A stretch of 64,000 nucleotides of DNA from the NCBI GenBank assembly GCA_026002855.1, contig BPGD01000001.1, positions 2,550,001-2,614,000 of the forward strand, in the 5' to 3' direction. Below are positions 27,606 to 36,565 of this stretch, in pieces. Under the pieces are notes generated by a model. It was not told the DNA's origin. It saw only the letters and a list, made by a program, of their open reading frames with translations, and did no database searches. Both the position numbers and the translations under genes were made by a program. Position 1 is the first letter of the stretch; every line of letters begins with the position of its first letter. Source of the DNA: Bryobacteraceae bacterium. Lineage in GTDB: Bacteria; Acidobacteriota; Terriglobia; Bryobacterales; Bryobacteraceae.

Positions 27606-30229
27606 CCGAGCACCAGTCCTGCGGGCAGCTCCTCGCCGAAGACGCGCGCCATTGCTTCCAGGTCCGCGCCCGCCTCGCCTTCGAGGATCCGCAGCCATTC
27701 CGGCCTGTCGGCCAGCGCGCGCCGCACGCTTTCAAAGGTGGCCGGCGGGATGTCGCGGGCGGCGTCGCCGGTGGCCTGCGCCAGCCGCGCCACGCATTCC
27801 TCGCTGCCGGGCAGCCTCAGAATGCTTTCGATCCACCGCACCGCCGTCGCCGGCGGCAACACCTGGTTGGCCGGGGCGTAGAACAGCCGGCGCGCGCCGA
27901 TTCGGCCCAGGCACCAGAAATCGGAGGGGTTCGGATGGGCGCGCAGCCGGCGCACCAGCGCGTTGCCGAGCTCGGTGCGCGTGCCCGCGGGAAGCAGTTC
28001 GAGCGAGGCCGCGCAGCGCCACATTTCGCGCTCCACGTTGGCATTGAGCCGCGGCGGCCGGCCCTTGGGCAGCAGCGCCCAGGCGATGCGCTGGAAGACG
28101 TCCGTCTGCTGATTGCGGTTCAGCCCGCCGGCCACGCGGCCCCAGAACAGCCACCACTGCGTTTCGTTCTCGCTCCGGTTGTCAAAGGCGAGCCCCTGGG
28201 CCCACACGCGCCGCGCGAGTTCGATGCGGTAATCATCGGCCGGATGGCCGAAGCCGGGCCGCAGGCACAGCCCGGCCAGGTTCAGCCAGCGCACTTCGTG
28301 GCCCGGCGTCAGCCGCCGGCCCTGGCTGCATTCGAGGAACACGTCGGCGAGCCTGCGGATCACCTCGAGCGGCCAGGAATTCCGCCCGAGCGCGAGGATC
28401 TGCTCGAGCCGCGCCGGCAGCTCTTCCTGTGGCGCGGCGCCGGTCTCGAAGACTTCGCGGATGGCGGCGCAGGCCCGCTCCACCGCTTCCGTGCTGATCA
28501 CCGCCGCCGGACGCGCACGTTGTTCCTGTTCGGCGAGCACCGGTTTGCGCAGTTCGAACTGAAGGCGCCAGCGGTGTTCGCTGATCAACGAGGCGGCCCA
28601 CAGCTCCAGCGTTCCAATCTCGGTGAGCCGCGCTCCCAGCCGCACCGGGATCAGCCGCTGCTCGGCTTTCCGGCCGAAGCGGATCACCGCTTCGAGGGGC
28701 GCGTGCACATGCAGCTCGTCGCCGGCGGCCGAGGCCGGGAATTCGACGACGTCGCCGCAGGCGTCCTCGGTGCGCGTGAGCGACGAATACAGCCGGAAGC
28801 TCACCGCCCTGTTGGCGACAAGCTGAAGGTTCGGTGCTTCGAGCTCGAGCGTGGCGCCCTCTTCGGTGCCGCGCGGAACGAGGCACAGCGTGCGGATCAC
28901 CTCGGGCGAGCCGGATTCGACGCCGAGATAGTAGGCGCGCGGCAGGCCGCCCCGCACCAGCACGCCCGCGCCCGTCGCCCGCACGTACCCGTAATAGGCC
29001 GCTCCGATTGCCACCGCGAGGTCGAGCTCGTTGTTTTCGAAGACGAGCGGGCGTCTGCCGTACCAGCTTTCGACGACATCGGCCAGCCGCCGCCGCAGAA
29101 TTTCCGGAATGAAAAAACCGCCGTTGAAAAGGATGGCATCCGGCGGCGGGGAGCCCGAGGACTGGAGAAACGCGGCCAGATGGCGCGTGATGGCCGGGTC
29201 GCTCACATACGGGAGCCCGACTTCGCGGAAGAGGCTGCGCTTTTCTTCCTGCGGTTTTTCGTCCAGCCGGCAGAAGGGAAGAAAGCCGTCAAGCGCGAGT
29301 TCCAGCGCTTCTTCGCGGAGCACGGTGGCCTTCAGCGTCCCACCGATCAGCGACGTGCCCGCCCCGAGCACGGTGATCTCCACCGATGGCACGCCCGGCT
29401 CGGCCAGCAACTGTTCCTTGGCCGCGGCGCACTGCCGCCGCAGTGCCGCGCGCTGGCGGAGCGCAAGCTGCCGTTCGAGCTTCGACTCGACCAGCCAGGC
29501 AAGCGTCAGGTCCAGGTTGTCGCCGCCGAGCAGCAGGTGCCGTCCCACGGCCGTGCGCGTGAAGGAGACGTGGTCGCCTTCGCGGCTGACGCGGATCACG
29601 GTGAAGTCCGACGTGCCGCCGCCGACGTCCACCACCAGCACGGTCATGCCGTCGAACAGCGCCTTCTGCGAGTGCGCCAGGTGATTGGCGATCCACGCAT
29701 AGAAGGCCGCCGCGGGCTCTTCGAGCAGCGTAAGGTTTTCGATGCCCGCCTGGCGCGCCGCTTCCACCGTGAGCTCGCGCGCCTCTTCATCGAACGACGC
29801 CGGCACGGTGAGCACGACCTCGTGCTCCGGCAGCGGACCGCGGCCGGCGCTCTCCCAGGCCTCGCGCAGATGGCGGAGATAGCGCGCCGACGCTTCCACC
29901 GGCGACATCACGCGTCCGGCCTCCTGCGCGTCCCAGGGCAGGATCTTCGCCGTGCGGTCCACCTCCGGGTTCGACAGCCAGCTCTTGGCCGAATGCACGA
30001 GGCGCGTGGGTTGGAGCGCTCCCTGCTCGCGCGCATACTCGCCCACCACGCCTTCGCCTTCCAGCAGCAGGAACGAGGGCAGCGTGCGGCGCGGCTCCAC
30101 CGCGCCGGAAGCGGTCTTCTGCGGAATGGGCAGCACGTGCACGGGCGGAAAATCGGCGCCTTCCGCCTCGCGCGGATCGATGAAGGCCACCGCGGAGTTC
30201 GTCGTGCCCAGATCAATGCCGATTTTCAT
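27602..30229 (-). CDS. Large Hsp70-family protein (second of a pair, 875 residues)
   Basis: The N-terminal half is an actin-like ATPase: phosphate-1 MKIGIDLGTTNSAVAF, then SAKSWLSNPEVD, TVPASFDEEARELTVEAA, phosphate-2 VVDVGGGTSDFTVI and the adenosine motif AILFNGGFFIPEILRRRL. After about residue 550 there is no DnaK substrate domain or lid; instead a roughly 300-residue helical region follows (for example QTDVFQRIAWALLPKGRPPR), consistent with the Hsp70/DUF3731 architecture. Family knowledge places such proteins beside a shorter Hsp70 and DUF2760. The start overlaps the upstream Hsp70 stop by 4 bases. Clients and partners are unknown. Confidence 0.85.
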   Translation of the reverse strand: MKIGIDLGTTNSAVAFIDPREAEGADFPPVHVLPIPQKTASGAVEPRRTLPSFLLLEGEGVVGEYAREQGALQPTRLVHSAKSWLSNPEVDRTAKILPWDAQEAGRVMSPVEASARYLRHLREAWESAGRGPLPEHEVVLTVPASFDEEARELTVEAARQAGIENLTLLEEPAAAFYAWIANHLAHSQKALFDGMTVLVVDVGGGTSDFTVIRVSREGDHVSFTRTAVGRHLLLGGDNLDLTLAWLVESKLERQLALRQRAALRRQCAAAKEQLLAEPGVPSVEITVLGAGTSLIGGTLKATVLREEALELALDGFLPFCRLDEKPQEEKRSLFREVGLPYVSDPAITRHLAAFLQSSGSPPPDAILFNGGFFIPEILRRRLADVVESWYGRRPLVFENNELDLAVAIGAAYYGYVRATGAGVLVRGGLPRAYYLGVESGSPEVIRTLCLVPRGTEEGATLELEAPNLQLVANRAVSFRLYSSLTRTEDACGDVVEFPASAAGDELHVHAPLEAVIRFGRKAEQRLIPVRLGARLTEIGTLELWAASLISEHRWRLQFELRKPVLAEQEQRARPAAVISTEAVERACAAIREVFETGAAPQEELPARLEQILALGRNSWPLEVIRRLADVFLECSQGRRLTPGHEVRWLNLAGLCLRPGFGHPADDYRIELARRVWAQGLAFDNRSENETQWWLFWGRVAGGLNRNQQTDVFQRIAWALLPKGRPPRLNANVEREMWRCAASLELLPAGTRTELGNALVRRLRAHPNPSDFWCLGRIGARRLFYAPANQVLPPATAVRWIESILRLPGSEECVARLAQATGDAARDIPPATFESVRRALADRPEWLRILEGEAGADLEAMARVFGEELPAGLVLG

Positions 30230-31983
30230 TGCGACGCGTGCCTCCGCAACTGGAATTCGAGCTTCCACCGCCTCCCTTCCCACGGGGTGCCGGGCAGGCC
30301 GCGGGCCCACAGCTCGAGCACGCCCGTCTCGGTCACCTGCACTTCCAGCATCACGCGAGCCATCCCGCCGGGTTCGCCCTCCAGGCACACTTCCACGGGC
30401 GCGAGCTCTTCCAGCTCTTCGGGGATCTCTTCGAGCAGATCGCCAATGGCGTCCTGCTTCCGCGATGCGGAGACGAAGAAGCGGAACTGCGCCGGCTCGC
30501 CGGTGAAGAGGACGAATTCGCGGCCGGGCACTTCCGCCTGCGATCCTTCCTCCATGCCGAAGGGGACGACGGTGAGTGCCTTGAGCGGGGGCTGAAGTCC
30601 AGGCACCGCGGGCATGGCCGCCTCGATGCCGATGTAGTAGGAGTGCGGGATGCCGCCGCGGATCCGGAGGCCGCCCTCGTTGCGCAGGCGCGCATACCAG
30701 GCCGCACCGCGGGCCACGGCGTGCATCAGGTCGCCGCCTTCCAGCACGCGCACGGGCGGCCGACCGGCTTCGCGGAGCCAGCCGTTCAGCACTTCCGTCA
30801 TCCGCTCGCGCAGCGCGCGGGCGCGGAAGACGCCGCCGTTGAAGAGCACATGGGTGGGGCAGGCGAGCTCGCCGCCGCGCCGCAGAAACTGCGCGAGGTG
30901 CTTCGTCACCGCCGGGTCCTGCTCATAGGGGAGCCCCAGCTCGGCCAGCGCTGCGCGGCGCCTTCGGACAGGCATCTCTTCGCTGGACGTGCGCGGGAAG
31001 AAGCCGTCGATGAGGATCGCTTCCACCTCGCCGCGCTCCAGCCTTCCGCGGATCGTGCCGCCGATCAGCGAGGAACCGCGGCCGAGCAGCGTCACCGGCG
31101 CTTCGGTTCTGGCAGGGTTCTCGAGCAGCGCTTCCTTGGCCAGCCGGCACTGCTGCCACAGCGACTGGAACTGGAGCGCGTCCAGCTTCGGCAGCCGCCG
31201 CGCCACCGCGTGCGCCAGCGCGAGGTCCATGTTGTCGCCGCCGAGCAGGAGATGATCGCCCACTGCGATGCGTTCCAGCTCGAGCGCGCCGTCGCGTTCG
31301 GCAGCGCGGATCAGGGTGAAATCGGTGGTGCCGCCGCCGACATCGATCACGAGGATCAGATCTCCGGGCCGGAGCGTTTCGCGCCAGTCCGGGTGGGATT
31401 CGAGCCACGCATACAGCGCGGCCTGCGGCTCTTCGAGCAGGACCAGCTCCGGCAGGCCGGCCGCTGCGGCCGCTTTCTCAGTGAGCTGCCGGGCCACTTC
31501 ATCAAAGGACGCGGGCACGGTGAGCACCACGTGGCGGGGCGCGAGGGGCGTGTCGGGAAAGGCGTGGTTCCAGGCGCCGAGAATGTGTTCGAGGTAAGCG
31601 CGGCTGGCATCCACCGGGGAGACGCGCGGCGCCTCCGGCGGGGCGTTCGGCGGCAGGATGGGCGCGGTGCGTTCCGAGCCTGTGGCCGAGAGCCAGCTCT
31701 TGGCGGAGGTGACCAGCCGTCCCAGCGTTTCGGCGCCGCGCCGCGCGGCGAATTGGCCGACGATGCGGCCGTCGCCCTGGCGCCAGGGCAGATCGAGGGC
31801 GCCCGGAGGGAACTCGCCGTCAGCGGCCAGATAGAGCGCGGAAGGCAGCAGCGTCTCGGCGAACACTTCGCCCGGAGCGACGAGCTGCGGGATCGGCAGC
31901 AGCTCCACGGGCGAGTCCGTGTCCGGACTCGTCCAGGCCACGGCGCAGTTGGTGGTTCCCAGGTCGATGCCGGCGTAGACCAA
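30226..31983 (-). CDS. Short Hsp70-family protein (first of a pair, 585 residues)
   Basis: The actin-like ATPase has phosphate-1 AGIDLGTTNCAVAW, TVPASFDEVARQLTEKAA, phosphate-2 VIDVGGGTTDFTLI and the adenosine motif VLFNGGVFRARALRERM. A short beta-rich part follows (EVQVTETGVLELWA), without the helical lid or the EEVD-like tail of DnaK. It shares SAKSWLS and other blocks with the larger downstream Hsp70, so the two look like ancient duplicates. The start is TTG (31981-31983), six bases after DUF2760; it ends in a 4-base overlap with the next gene. Confidence 0.87.
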   Translation of the reverse strand: MVYAGIDLGTTNCAVAWTSPDTDSPVELLPIPQLVAPGEVFAETLLPSALYLAADGEFPPGALDLPWRQGDGRIVGQFAARRGAETLGRLVTSAKSWLSATGSERTAPILPPNAPPEAPRVSPVDASRAYLEHILGAWNHAFPDTPLAPRHVVLTVPASFDEVARQLTEKAAAAAGLPELVLLEEPQAALYAWLESHPDWRETLRPGDLILVIDVGGGTTDFTLIRAAERDGALELERIAVGDHLLLGGDNMDLALAHAVARRLPKLDALQFQSLWQQCRLAKEALLENPARTEAPVTLLGRGSSLIGGTIRGRLERGEVEAILIDGFFPRTSSEEMPVRRRRAALAELGLPYEQDPAVTKHLAQFLRRGGELACPTHVLFNGGVFRARALRERMTEVLNGWLREAGRPPVRVLEGGDLMHAVARGAAWYARLRNEGGLRIRGGIPHSYYIGIEAAMPAVPGLQPPLKALTVVPFGMEEGSQAEVPGREFVLFTGEPAQFRFFVSASRKQDAIGDLLEEIPEELEELAPVEVCLEGEPGGMARVMLEVQVTETGVLELWARGLPGTPWEGRRWKLEFQLRRHASQ

Positions 31984-31989
31984 GGCGGG

Positions 31990-32526
31990 TTATTCCACTT
32001 CCAGCTCGGCAGGCGCCAAAATCGAGAGATTCTGTTTTGGGCTTACCGACGGCAGGCTCACGGAATCGGCACGCCAGCCCCGATGCCGCAGCAGGCCGCC
32101 GGCGGGGCGGCCCTGCGGGGGCACGTTGCCGGTGAAGCGAACCGCCGCCGGATCCCGCGCGAGCGCGCCGGCCGACTCCGTCTTCACATAGGTACCCTCC
32201 ACGCCGTCAATCACCGGGGCCAGGCGGAAATGCTTTCGCAGCACGTCCTGGCACTGGGCATGGATCTGGCGGACGCCCGCGCCCACCTGCTCGTCGGTGT
32301 ACGGCGAGATGTCTTCCATGAGGAAGTCGACCAGCCGCGCCTCGCGTTGCAGGAGCCCGAGCAGTTGCAGCGCGCCGGCTTCGGGCTTCGGCGCCTCCTT
32401 TTCTTTCGCCGGTTCGGACCGGCGGGCCACGGACTTCTCGAAACCGTGGGCGCGTGCGATGTCGTCCGGCAGCGTGCCGCCGAGAATGCCGAAGAAGGCG
32501 CGCAGCGCCATGCTGATGCGGCTCAA
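31990..32526 (-). CDS. DUF2760 domain protein
   Basis: The 178-residue protein matches my knowledge of DUF2760, a family encoded next to unusual Hsp70 pairs. It starts MSRISMALRAFFGILGG; the conserved part runs from ALQLLGLLQREARLVDFLME through EQVGAGVRQIHAQCQDVL to LRHRGWRADSVSLPS. A charged linker separates the first 30 residues from the core. The start is TTG at 32524-32526, nine bases after GGAGGG; an ATG five codons later has no such site. It is soluble and may be an adaptor for the Hsp70 pair, which is inference. Confidence 0.8.
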   Translation of the reverse strand: MSRISMALRAFFGILGGTLPDDIARAHGFEKSVARRSEPAKEKEAPKPEAGALQLLGLLQREARLVDFLMEDISPYTDEQVGAGVRQIHAQCQDVLRKHFRLAPVIDGVEGTYVKTESAGALARDPAAVRFTGNVPPQGRPAGGLLRHRGWRADSVSLPSVSPKQNLSILAPAELEVE

Positions 32527-32594
32527 AAGACGCTTCCCTCCAAACTTTCAGAATACACTGCGGCCTCTGGGGGCCCTCTGCCCGCCGGGCCGGC

Positions 32595-33515
32595 TCAGCC
32601 TCTGGCGCCAGGAACCAGCGTCTCTTCCCTCAGCCGCGCCAGCTCGCGCCGGGCGATGCCCGCCCAGTAGCCGCTGGGGTCGAGCTTCAGGTATTGCTGC
32701 CAGTGGCGCACGGCGTTGAGCGTGTCGTGGCGGGACTGGTAGATGAGGGCGGCGTTGTAGTGCGCGTCGGCGAACCTCGTGTCAATGGAGATCGCCTTGA
32801 GGTAACACTCGAGCGCCCGGTCCGGGTCGCGCAGCTCCTCGTATAGATTGCCGAGGTTGAACCACGCGAGCGGATAGTCCGGCTTCGCCTTCAGGGCGGC
32901 GCGGTAGCAGGCCTCGGCCTCCTTCCAACGCTGCATGTGGAAGTAGACGGTGCCGAGGTTGACGTGCGGGGCGGGCGCGTCGGGGTCGCGCTCAATCGCC
33001 TTCTCGTAGGCGGCGATCACCTGTTCGACGGGCGCGCCCATCTGCTCCATCTCGACGCCACGCTCGAACCACTGCTCGGCTTCGCGGAGCCGCTTTTCCA
33101 TTTCCTCCTGAAGCGTGCGCTCGGCGCGGCGGGCGGGGAATTCGAGCAGGCGCTGGATCTCTTCCTGGTCGAAGTCGAGCAGGAGCTGACCGGTGAGCGG
33201 TTCCATGCGGCGCCCGTCCACCTGGACGGCCAGGCGGCGGCCGTCGGTGAAGATCTTCAGCTCCTGAAGCGGATCGCCCACGTGCCGGAGCTTGGCGCGG
33301 AGCGAGTCGAGGATGAGGCGGATGCGCGAGGCCGGCATGCGGCGGGCGCGGAGCTGCCGCAGCGTCTTCAGCGCCACCAGGTCCTTGAAGGCGTAATGTT
33401 CCGCGCGGGGGACGAAGCCGTGTTCTTCCCAGTCCTCGAGCACCGATTCGCGGATGCCGAGCAGCCGGCAGACCTCGTCCCGCGTATAGCTGGCTTTCGG
33501 GTCTGCGCCGGACAC
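32595..33515 (-). CDS. MerR-like helix-turn-helix protein with TPR repeats
   Basis: Read from GTG at 33513-33515 the protein has about 306 residues. Residues 8-75 form a MerR-type domain (YTRDEVCRLLGIRESVLEDW, then RQLRARRMPASRIRLIL). A linker with coiled-coil character (RTLQEEMEKRLREAEQWFER) leads to four TPR units such as PHVNLGTVYFHMQRWKEAEA and AWFNLGNLYEELRDPDRALE. It precedes DUF2760 and the Hsp70 pair in the same direction after 68 bases and may regulate them or sense a client. A longer start at ATG 33560 is possible but would overlap the promoter described below. Confidence 0.8.
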   Translation of the reverse strand: MSGADPKASYTRDEVCRLLGIRESVLEDWEEHGFVPRAEHYAFKDLVALKTLRQLRARRMPASRIRLILDSLRAKLRHVGDPLQELKIFTDGRRLAVQVDGRRMEPLTGQLLLDFDQEEIQRLLEFPARRAERTLQEEMEKRLREAEQWFERGVEMEQMGAPVEQVIAAYEKAIERDPDAPAPHVNLGTVYFHMQRWKEAEACYRAALKAKPDYPLAWFNLGNLYEELRDPDRALECYLKAISIDTRFADAHYNAALIYQSRHDTLNAVRHWQQYLKLDPSGYWAGIARRELARLREETLVPGARG

Positions 33516-33522
33516 GCGTTCG

Positions 33523-33531
33523 ATTGTAGCA
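33523..33531 (-). promoter_or_regulatory. Extended -10 promoter of the MerR-TPR gene, possibly leaderless
   Basis: On the minus strand TGC TACAAT forms an extended -10 element (TACAAT at 33523-33528, TG at 33530-33531). The last -10 base is 7 bases from the GTG start, so transcription would begin at or next to the start codon and give a leaderless mRNA. The -35 position (33546-33551) is poor, as is common with extended -10 promoters. Confidence 0.4.
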
Positions 33532-33576
33532 CCCCGGCCCGCGCGCGAATCGGCTACCATGGAAGCAGGAACGCTC

Positions 33577-33843
33577 ATGCAACTGAGTTTCAAAGCGGCC
33601 AGCAGGAAACGGCGGGCGGCCACGCTCGCTGATCTGCCGTCAGGGAGCGATGCGGTCATCGACCGGCTGGATCTTCCCGAAGATCTCGCCGGGCGGCTGA
33701 TGGAACTCGGTTTCATTCCCGGGCACCCGGTCACCGTGGCCGGCAACGCTCCGGGCGGGGATCCGCGGATCTTCCGCGTGGAAGGCGCCGAGATCGCCCT
33801 GCGGCGGGAGACGGCCCGCCATATTCTGATCCGGAAGAACTAG
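33577..33843 (+). CDS. feoA: Ferrous iron transport protein A
   Basis: This small SH3-like protein has the FeoA pattern: LADLPSGSDAVIDRLDL, LAGRLMELGFIPGHPVTV and IALRRETARHILIRKN. FeoA assists FeoB in ferrous iron uptake at the inner membrane. ATG 33577 (88 residues) is preferred because AGGA lies 8 bases before it; ATG 33559 would add 6 residues and lacks such a site. It is divergent from the MerR-TPR gene and 3 bases upstream of feoB. Confidence 0.92.
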   Translation: MQLSFKAASRKRRAATLADLPSGSDAVIDRLDLPEDLAGRLMELGFIPGHPVTVAGNAPGGDPRIFRVEGAEIALRRETARHILIRKN

Positions 33844-33846
33844 CCG

Positions 33847-35730
33847 ATGAGCTCCTGCCACGGCAGCCCTGGAACTGCCGGGCTCGCCCGGCCGCCCGAG
33901 GCGGCGGCTCCGCCGAAGCTGGTGGCGCTCATCGGCCCGCCCAACTCCGGCAAGACCACGCTGTTCAACCGCCTCACCGGATTGCGCCAGAAAGTTGCCA
34001 ACTTTCCCGGCGTCACCGTGGAGCACCACATCGGCAGGGCGCATCTTGCGGGGCGTCACGCGGTGGACATCATCGACCTGCCGGGCATCTACAGCCTGAC
34101 GCCGCGCTCGGAAGACGAGCAGGTAACCTACGACGTGCTCCAGGGCCGGATGCCCGGGCTGCGCCGCCCGGACGGCGTCATCCTCGTGCTCGACTCCACC
34201 AGCCTTCAGCGCCATCTGCCGCTGGCCGCCGCGGTGCTCACGCTGCGGCTGCCGACGCTCATCGTGCTCAACATGGCCGACGAGTTGCGCGGGCGCGGCG
34301 GCGCGGTGGACACCGAGGCGCTTGCCAATCAGCTTGGCGCGCCCGTGGTGCTGGTGAGCGCGGCCACGGGCGAGGGCGTGAAAAGCGTGGCGCAGTTTCT
34401 CACCGGTGGCATTGCCGTGCCGCGCGTGGTGGAGCTGCCGGTGATCCAGGACGTCCCGGCCTGCCGGCAGTGGGCCCGCCAGGTTTCGCGCAGCGCGCGT
34501 TACGCGCACCCGGCGCCGCCCGTGTGGACGCAGCGGCTGGACGCCGTTTTCCTTCACCCGCTGTGGGGCCCGCTGGTTTTTTCCGCCGTCGTCCTGATGG
34601 TGTTCCAGAGCATCTTTTCGTGGGCGCGGCCGCTCATGGACGCCGTGCAGGCCGCAGTCGGCATTTCAGGCGGCTGGATGCGCGCGGCGCTTCCGGAAGG
34701 CTGGCTGCGGTCGCTGGTTGTGGACGGCGTCTGGAGCGGCGTGGGTGCAGTGGTCGTCTTTCTGCCGCAGATCCTGCTGCTGTTTCTTTTTATCTCGATT
34801 CTCGAAGACAGCGGATATCTGGCGCGCGCCGCGCTCATCGCGGACCGCACGATGGCGCGCGTCGGCCTCCAGGGCAAGAGCTTCATTCCGCTGCTCTCGG
34901 CCTATGCCTGCGCGGTGCCGGCCATCATGGCCACGCGAACCATCGAGAACCGCCGGGACCGCATCGCCACCATTCTTATCGCTCCGTTCATGACGTGCTC
35001 GGCGCGGCTGCCCGTGTACACGCTGATCATCGCCGCCTTCATTCCCGAACGGCCGTTTCTGGGCCCGCTGCTGGGCACGCGCGCCGCCGCGCTGCTGGGG
35101 CTGTACCTGCTCGGATTCCTGGCGGCCATCGCCACGGCGAAGGTGCTGAAATCCTCCATCCTCCGCAGCGAACGCACGCCCTTTGTGCTGGAGCTGCCCC
35201 CGTACCGCACGCCGACCCTGGCGGGTATCGGGCTGCGGCTCTGGGACCGGGCTCTCGCGTTTCTGAAGCGCGCCGGCACGGTGATTCTTGCCGTCTCGGT
35301 GGTGCTGTGGATTCTCGCCAGCGTTCCCACCGTGGCGGGCAAAGCGCCGCCGATCGAGCAAAGCCTGGCAGGGACGCTCGGACGCGCCATTGAACCGCTG
35401 ATCGCGCCGCTCGGCTTCAACTGGAAGATCGGCATCGGACTGATCACGTCGCTGGCGGCGCGCGAGGTGATCGTCGGCACGCTGGGCACGATCTACGGGA
35501 TGGATCCCGACCACAACAGCGCCGGACTCCAGCAGGCGCTCCAGCGGGAGCTGAGTTTTGGCGGCGCGGTGGCGCTGCTTGTGTTTTTCGCCTTCGCGAT
35601 GCAGTGCATGTCGACGCTGGCGGTGGTGCGCCGCGAGACCGGCTCGTGGAAGTGGCCGGCCATTCAGTTCTTTTACATGGGGACGCTGGCTTACGTGTCG
35701 GCGTGGGTGGCCTATCGACTGTTCGGTTGA
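33847..35730 (+). CDS. feoB: Ferrous iron transporter FeoB
   Basis: FeoB imports Fe(II) across the inner membrane. The N-terminal G domain has G1 GPPNSGKTTLFN, the switch block FPGVTVEHH, G3 DLPGIYSL and G4 NMAD. The membrane part has Gate motifs SAYACAVPAIMATRTI with a conserved Cys and the late segment FAMQCMSTLAVVRRETGSWK. At 627 residues it is about 100 shorter than typical FeoB; the guanine-dissociation-inhibitor region between the G domain and membrane domain looks short. It starts three bases after feoA. Confidence 0.95.
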   Translation: MSSCHGSPGTAGLARPPEAAAPPKLVALIGPPNSGKTTLFNRLTGLRQKVANFPGVTVEHHIGRAHLAGRHAVDIIDLPGIYSLTPRSEDEQVTYDVLQGRMPGLRRPDGVILVLDSTSLQRHLPLAAAVLTLRLPTLIVLNMADELRGRGGAVDTEALANQLGAPVVLVSAATGEGVKSVAQFLTGGIAVPRVVELPVIQDVPACRQWARQVSRSARYAHPAPPVWTQRLDAVFLHPLWGPLVFSAVVLMVFQSIFSWARPLMDAVQAAVGISGGWMRAALPEGWLRSLVVDGVWSGVGAVVVFLPQILLLFLFISILEDSGYLARAALIADRTMARVGLQGKSFIPLLSAYACAVPAIMATRTIENRRDRIATILIAPFMTCSARLPVYTLIIAAFIPERPFLGPLLGTRAAALLGLYLLGFLAAIATAKVLKSSILRSERTPFVLELPPYRTPTLAGIGLRLWDRALAFLKRAGTVILAVSVVLWILASVPTVAGKAPPIEQSLAGTLGRAIEPLIAPLGFNWKIGIGLITSLAAREVIVGTLGTIYGMDPDHNSAGLQQALQRELSFGGAVALLVFFAFAMQCMSTLAVVRRETGSWKWPAIQFFYMGTLAYVSAWVAYRLFG

Positions 35731-35823
35731 GGCACGCGGTTGCGCATGGTCGGGTGGTTCTGGCCGGGGCGGCGGAGGCGGTTTCATTGCGGTCATCAAA
35801 GCCCTTCTGAGAGACTGGTAGCG

Positions 35824-36561
35824 ATGCCGCTCCGCCGTGCTTTGTGGCTGGCGCTGCTGGCCGCGATGGCGGCTCCGGCGCAGATTTCCTCGCCCGGCGC
35901 GGCGCTGCCTGCGGTTCAAAAGCTGTCTTTCTCCGCCGACTGGCGGTTCATCCACGCCGGCGATGTGGACGTCGAGATCACCGCTCCCGGCAGCCTCCAG
36001 ATGCAGTTGCGCACCGTCGGCCTGGTGCGCACGTTCGTCAAGGTGGACAACACATACCGCGCGTCATTCCTGCCCGGCTGGTGTGCCGCGGCCACCGAGC
36101 TGACCGCCCACGAGGGCAAGCGCCACCGCGAGACGAGGGTGCGTTTCGACGGCGAGGCCCGCAAGGCGCACTACCTGGAACGGGATCTCGAAAAGAATGC
36201 GGTGGTCGAAGAGAAGTCCATTGACATCCCGGCCTGCGTCCACGACGTCACCGGCGGGCTCCAGAAGCTGCGCGAGCTGCTGCCTGCGCCCGGCGCCGTC
36301 ATCGAGCTCCCGGTGAGCGACGGCAAGAAGGCGGTGATGGCCCGGGTGGAGGCGCTTGGCCGCGAACGCGTCCAGACGCCGGTGGGCGAGTTCCGCTCCA
36401 TCCGCTACGAGGCTTTCCTGATGAGTGGAGTGCTGTACCGGCGCAAAGGGAGGCTATTTGTCTGGATCAGCGAAGACGAGCGCCGCCTGCCGGTGCAGAT
36501 CCGGGTGCAACTGCCGTTCTACATCGGAACCGTCACGCTGAAACTTGAGAAGGTGGAATGA
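35824..36561 (+). CDS. Secreted DUF3108 protein
   Basis: The 245-residue protein has a signal peptide (MPLRRALWLALLAAMAAPAQ) and then a beta-rich domain like DUF3108: VDVEITAPGSLQMQLRTVGL, HRETRVRFDGEARKAHYLER, IPACVHDVTGGLQKLRELL and LFVWISEDERRLPVQIRVQL. Family members are periplasmic or envelope proteins of unknown function. The ATG is preferred over upstream in-frame codons because it opens the signal peptide. It ends 4 bases before the GDSL hydrolase gene, so they are probably co-transcribed. Confidence 0.82.
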   Translation: MPLRRALWLALLAAMAAPAQISSPGAALPAVQKLSFSADWRFIHAGDVDVEITAPGSLQMQLRTVGLVRTFVKVDNTYRASFLPGWCAAATELTAHEGKRHRETRVRFDGEARKAHYLERDLEKNAVVEEKSIDIPACVHDVTGGLQKLRELLPAPGAVIELPVSDGKKAVMARVEALGRERVQTPVGEFRSIRYEAFLMSGVLYRRKGRLFVWISEDERRLPVQIRVQLPFYIGTVTLKLEKVE

Positions 36562-36565
36562 GACC

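Noticed and set aside
27935-30595. A long plus-strand frame opposite the large Hsp70 gene
   Set aside because: No recognisable domain and unlikely composition; the minus strand has intact Hsp70 motifs.
32527-32594. Possible separate promoter (TATTCT on the minus strand) before DUF2760
   Set aside because: No acceptable -35 element; a common transcript from the MerR-TPR gene is simpler.
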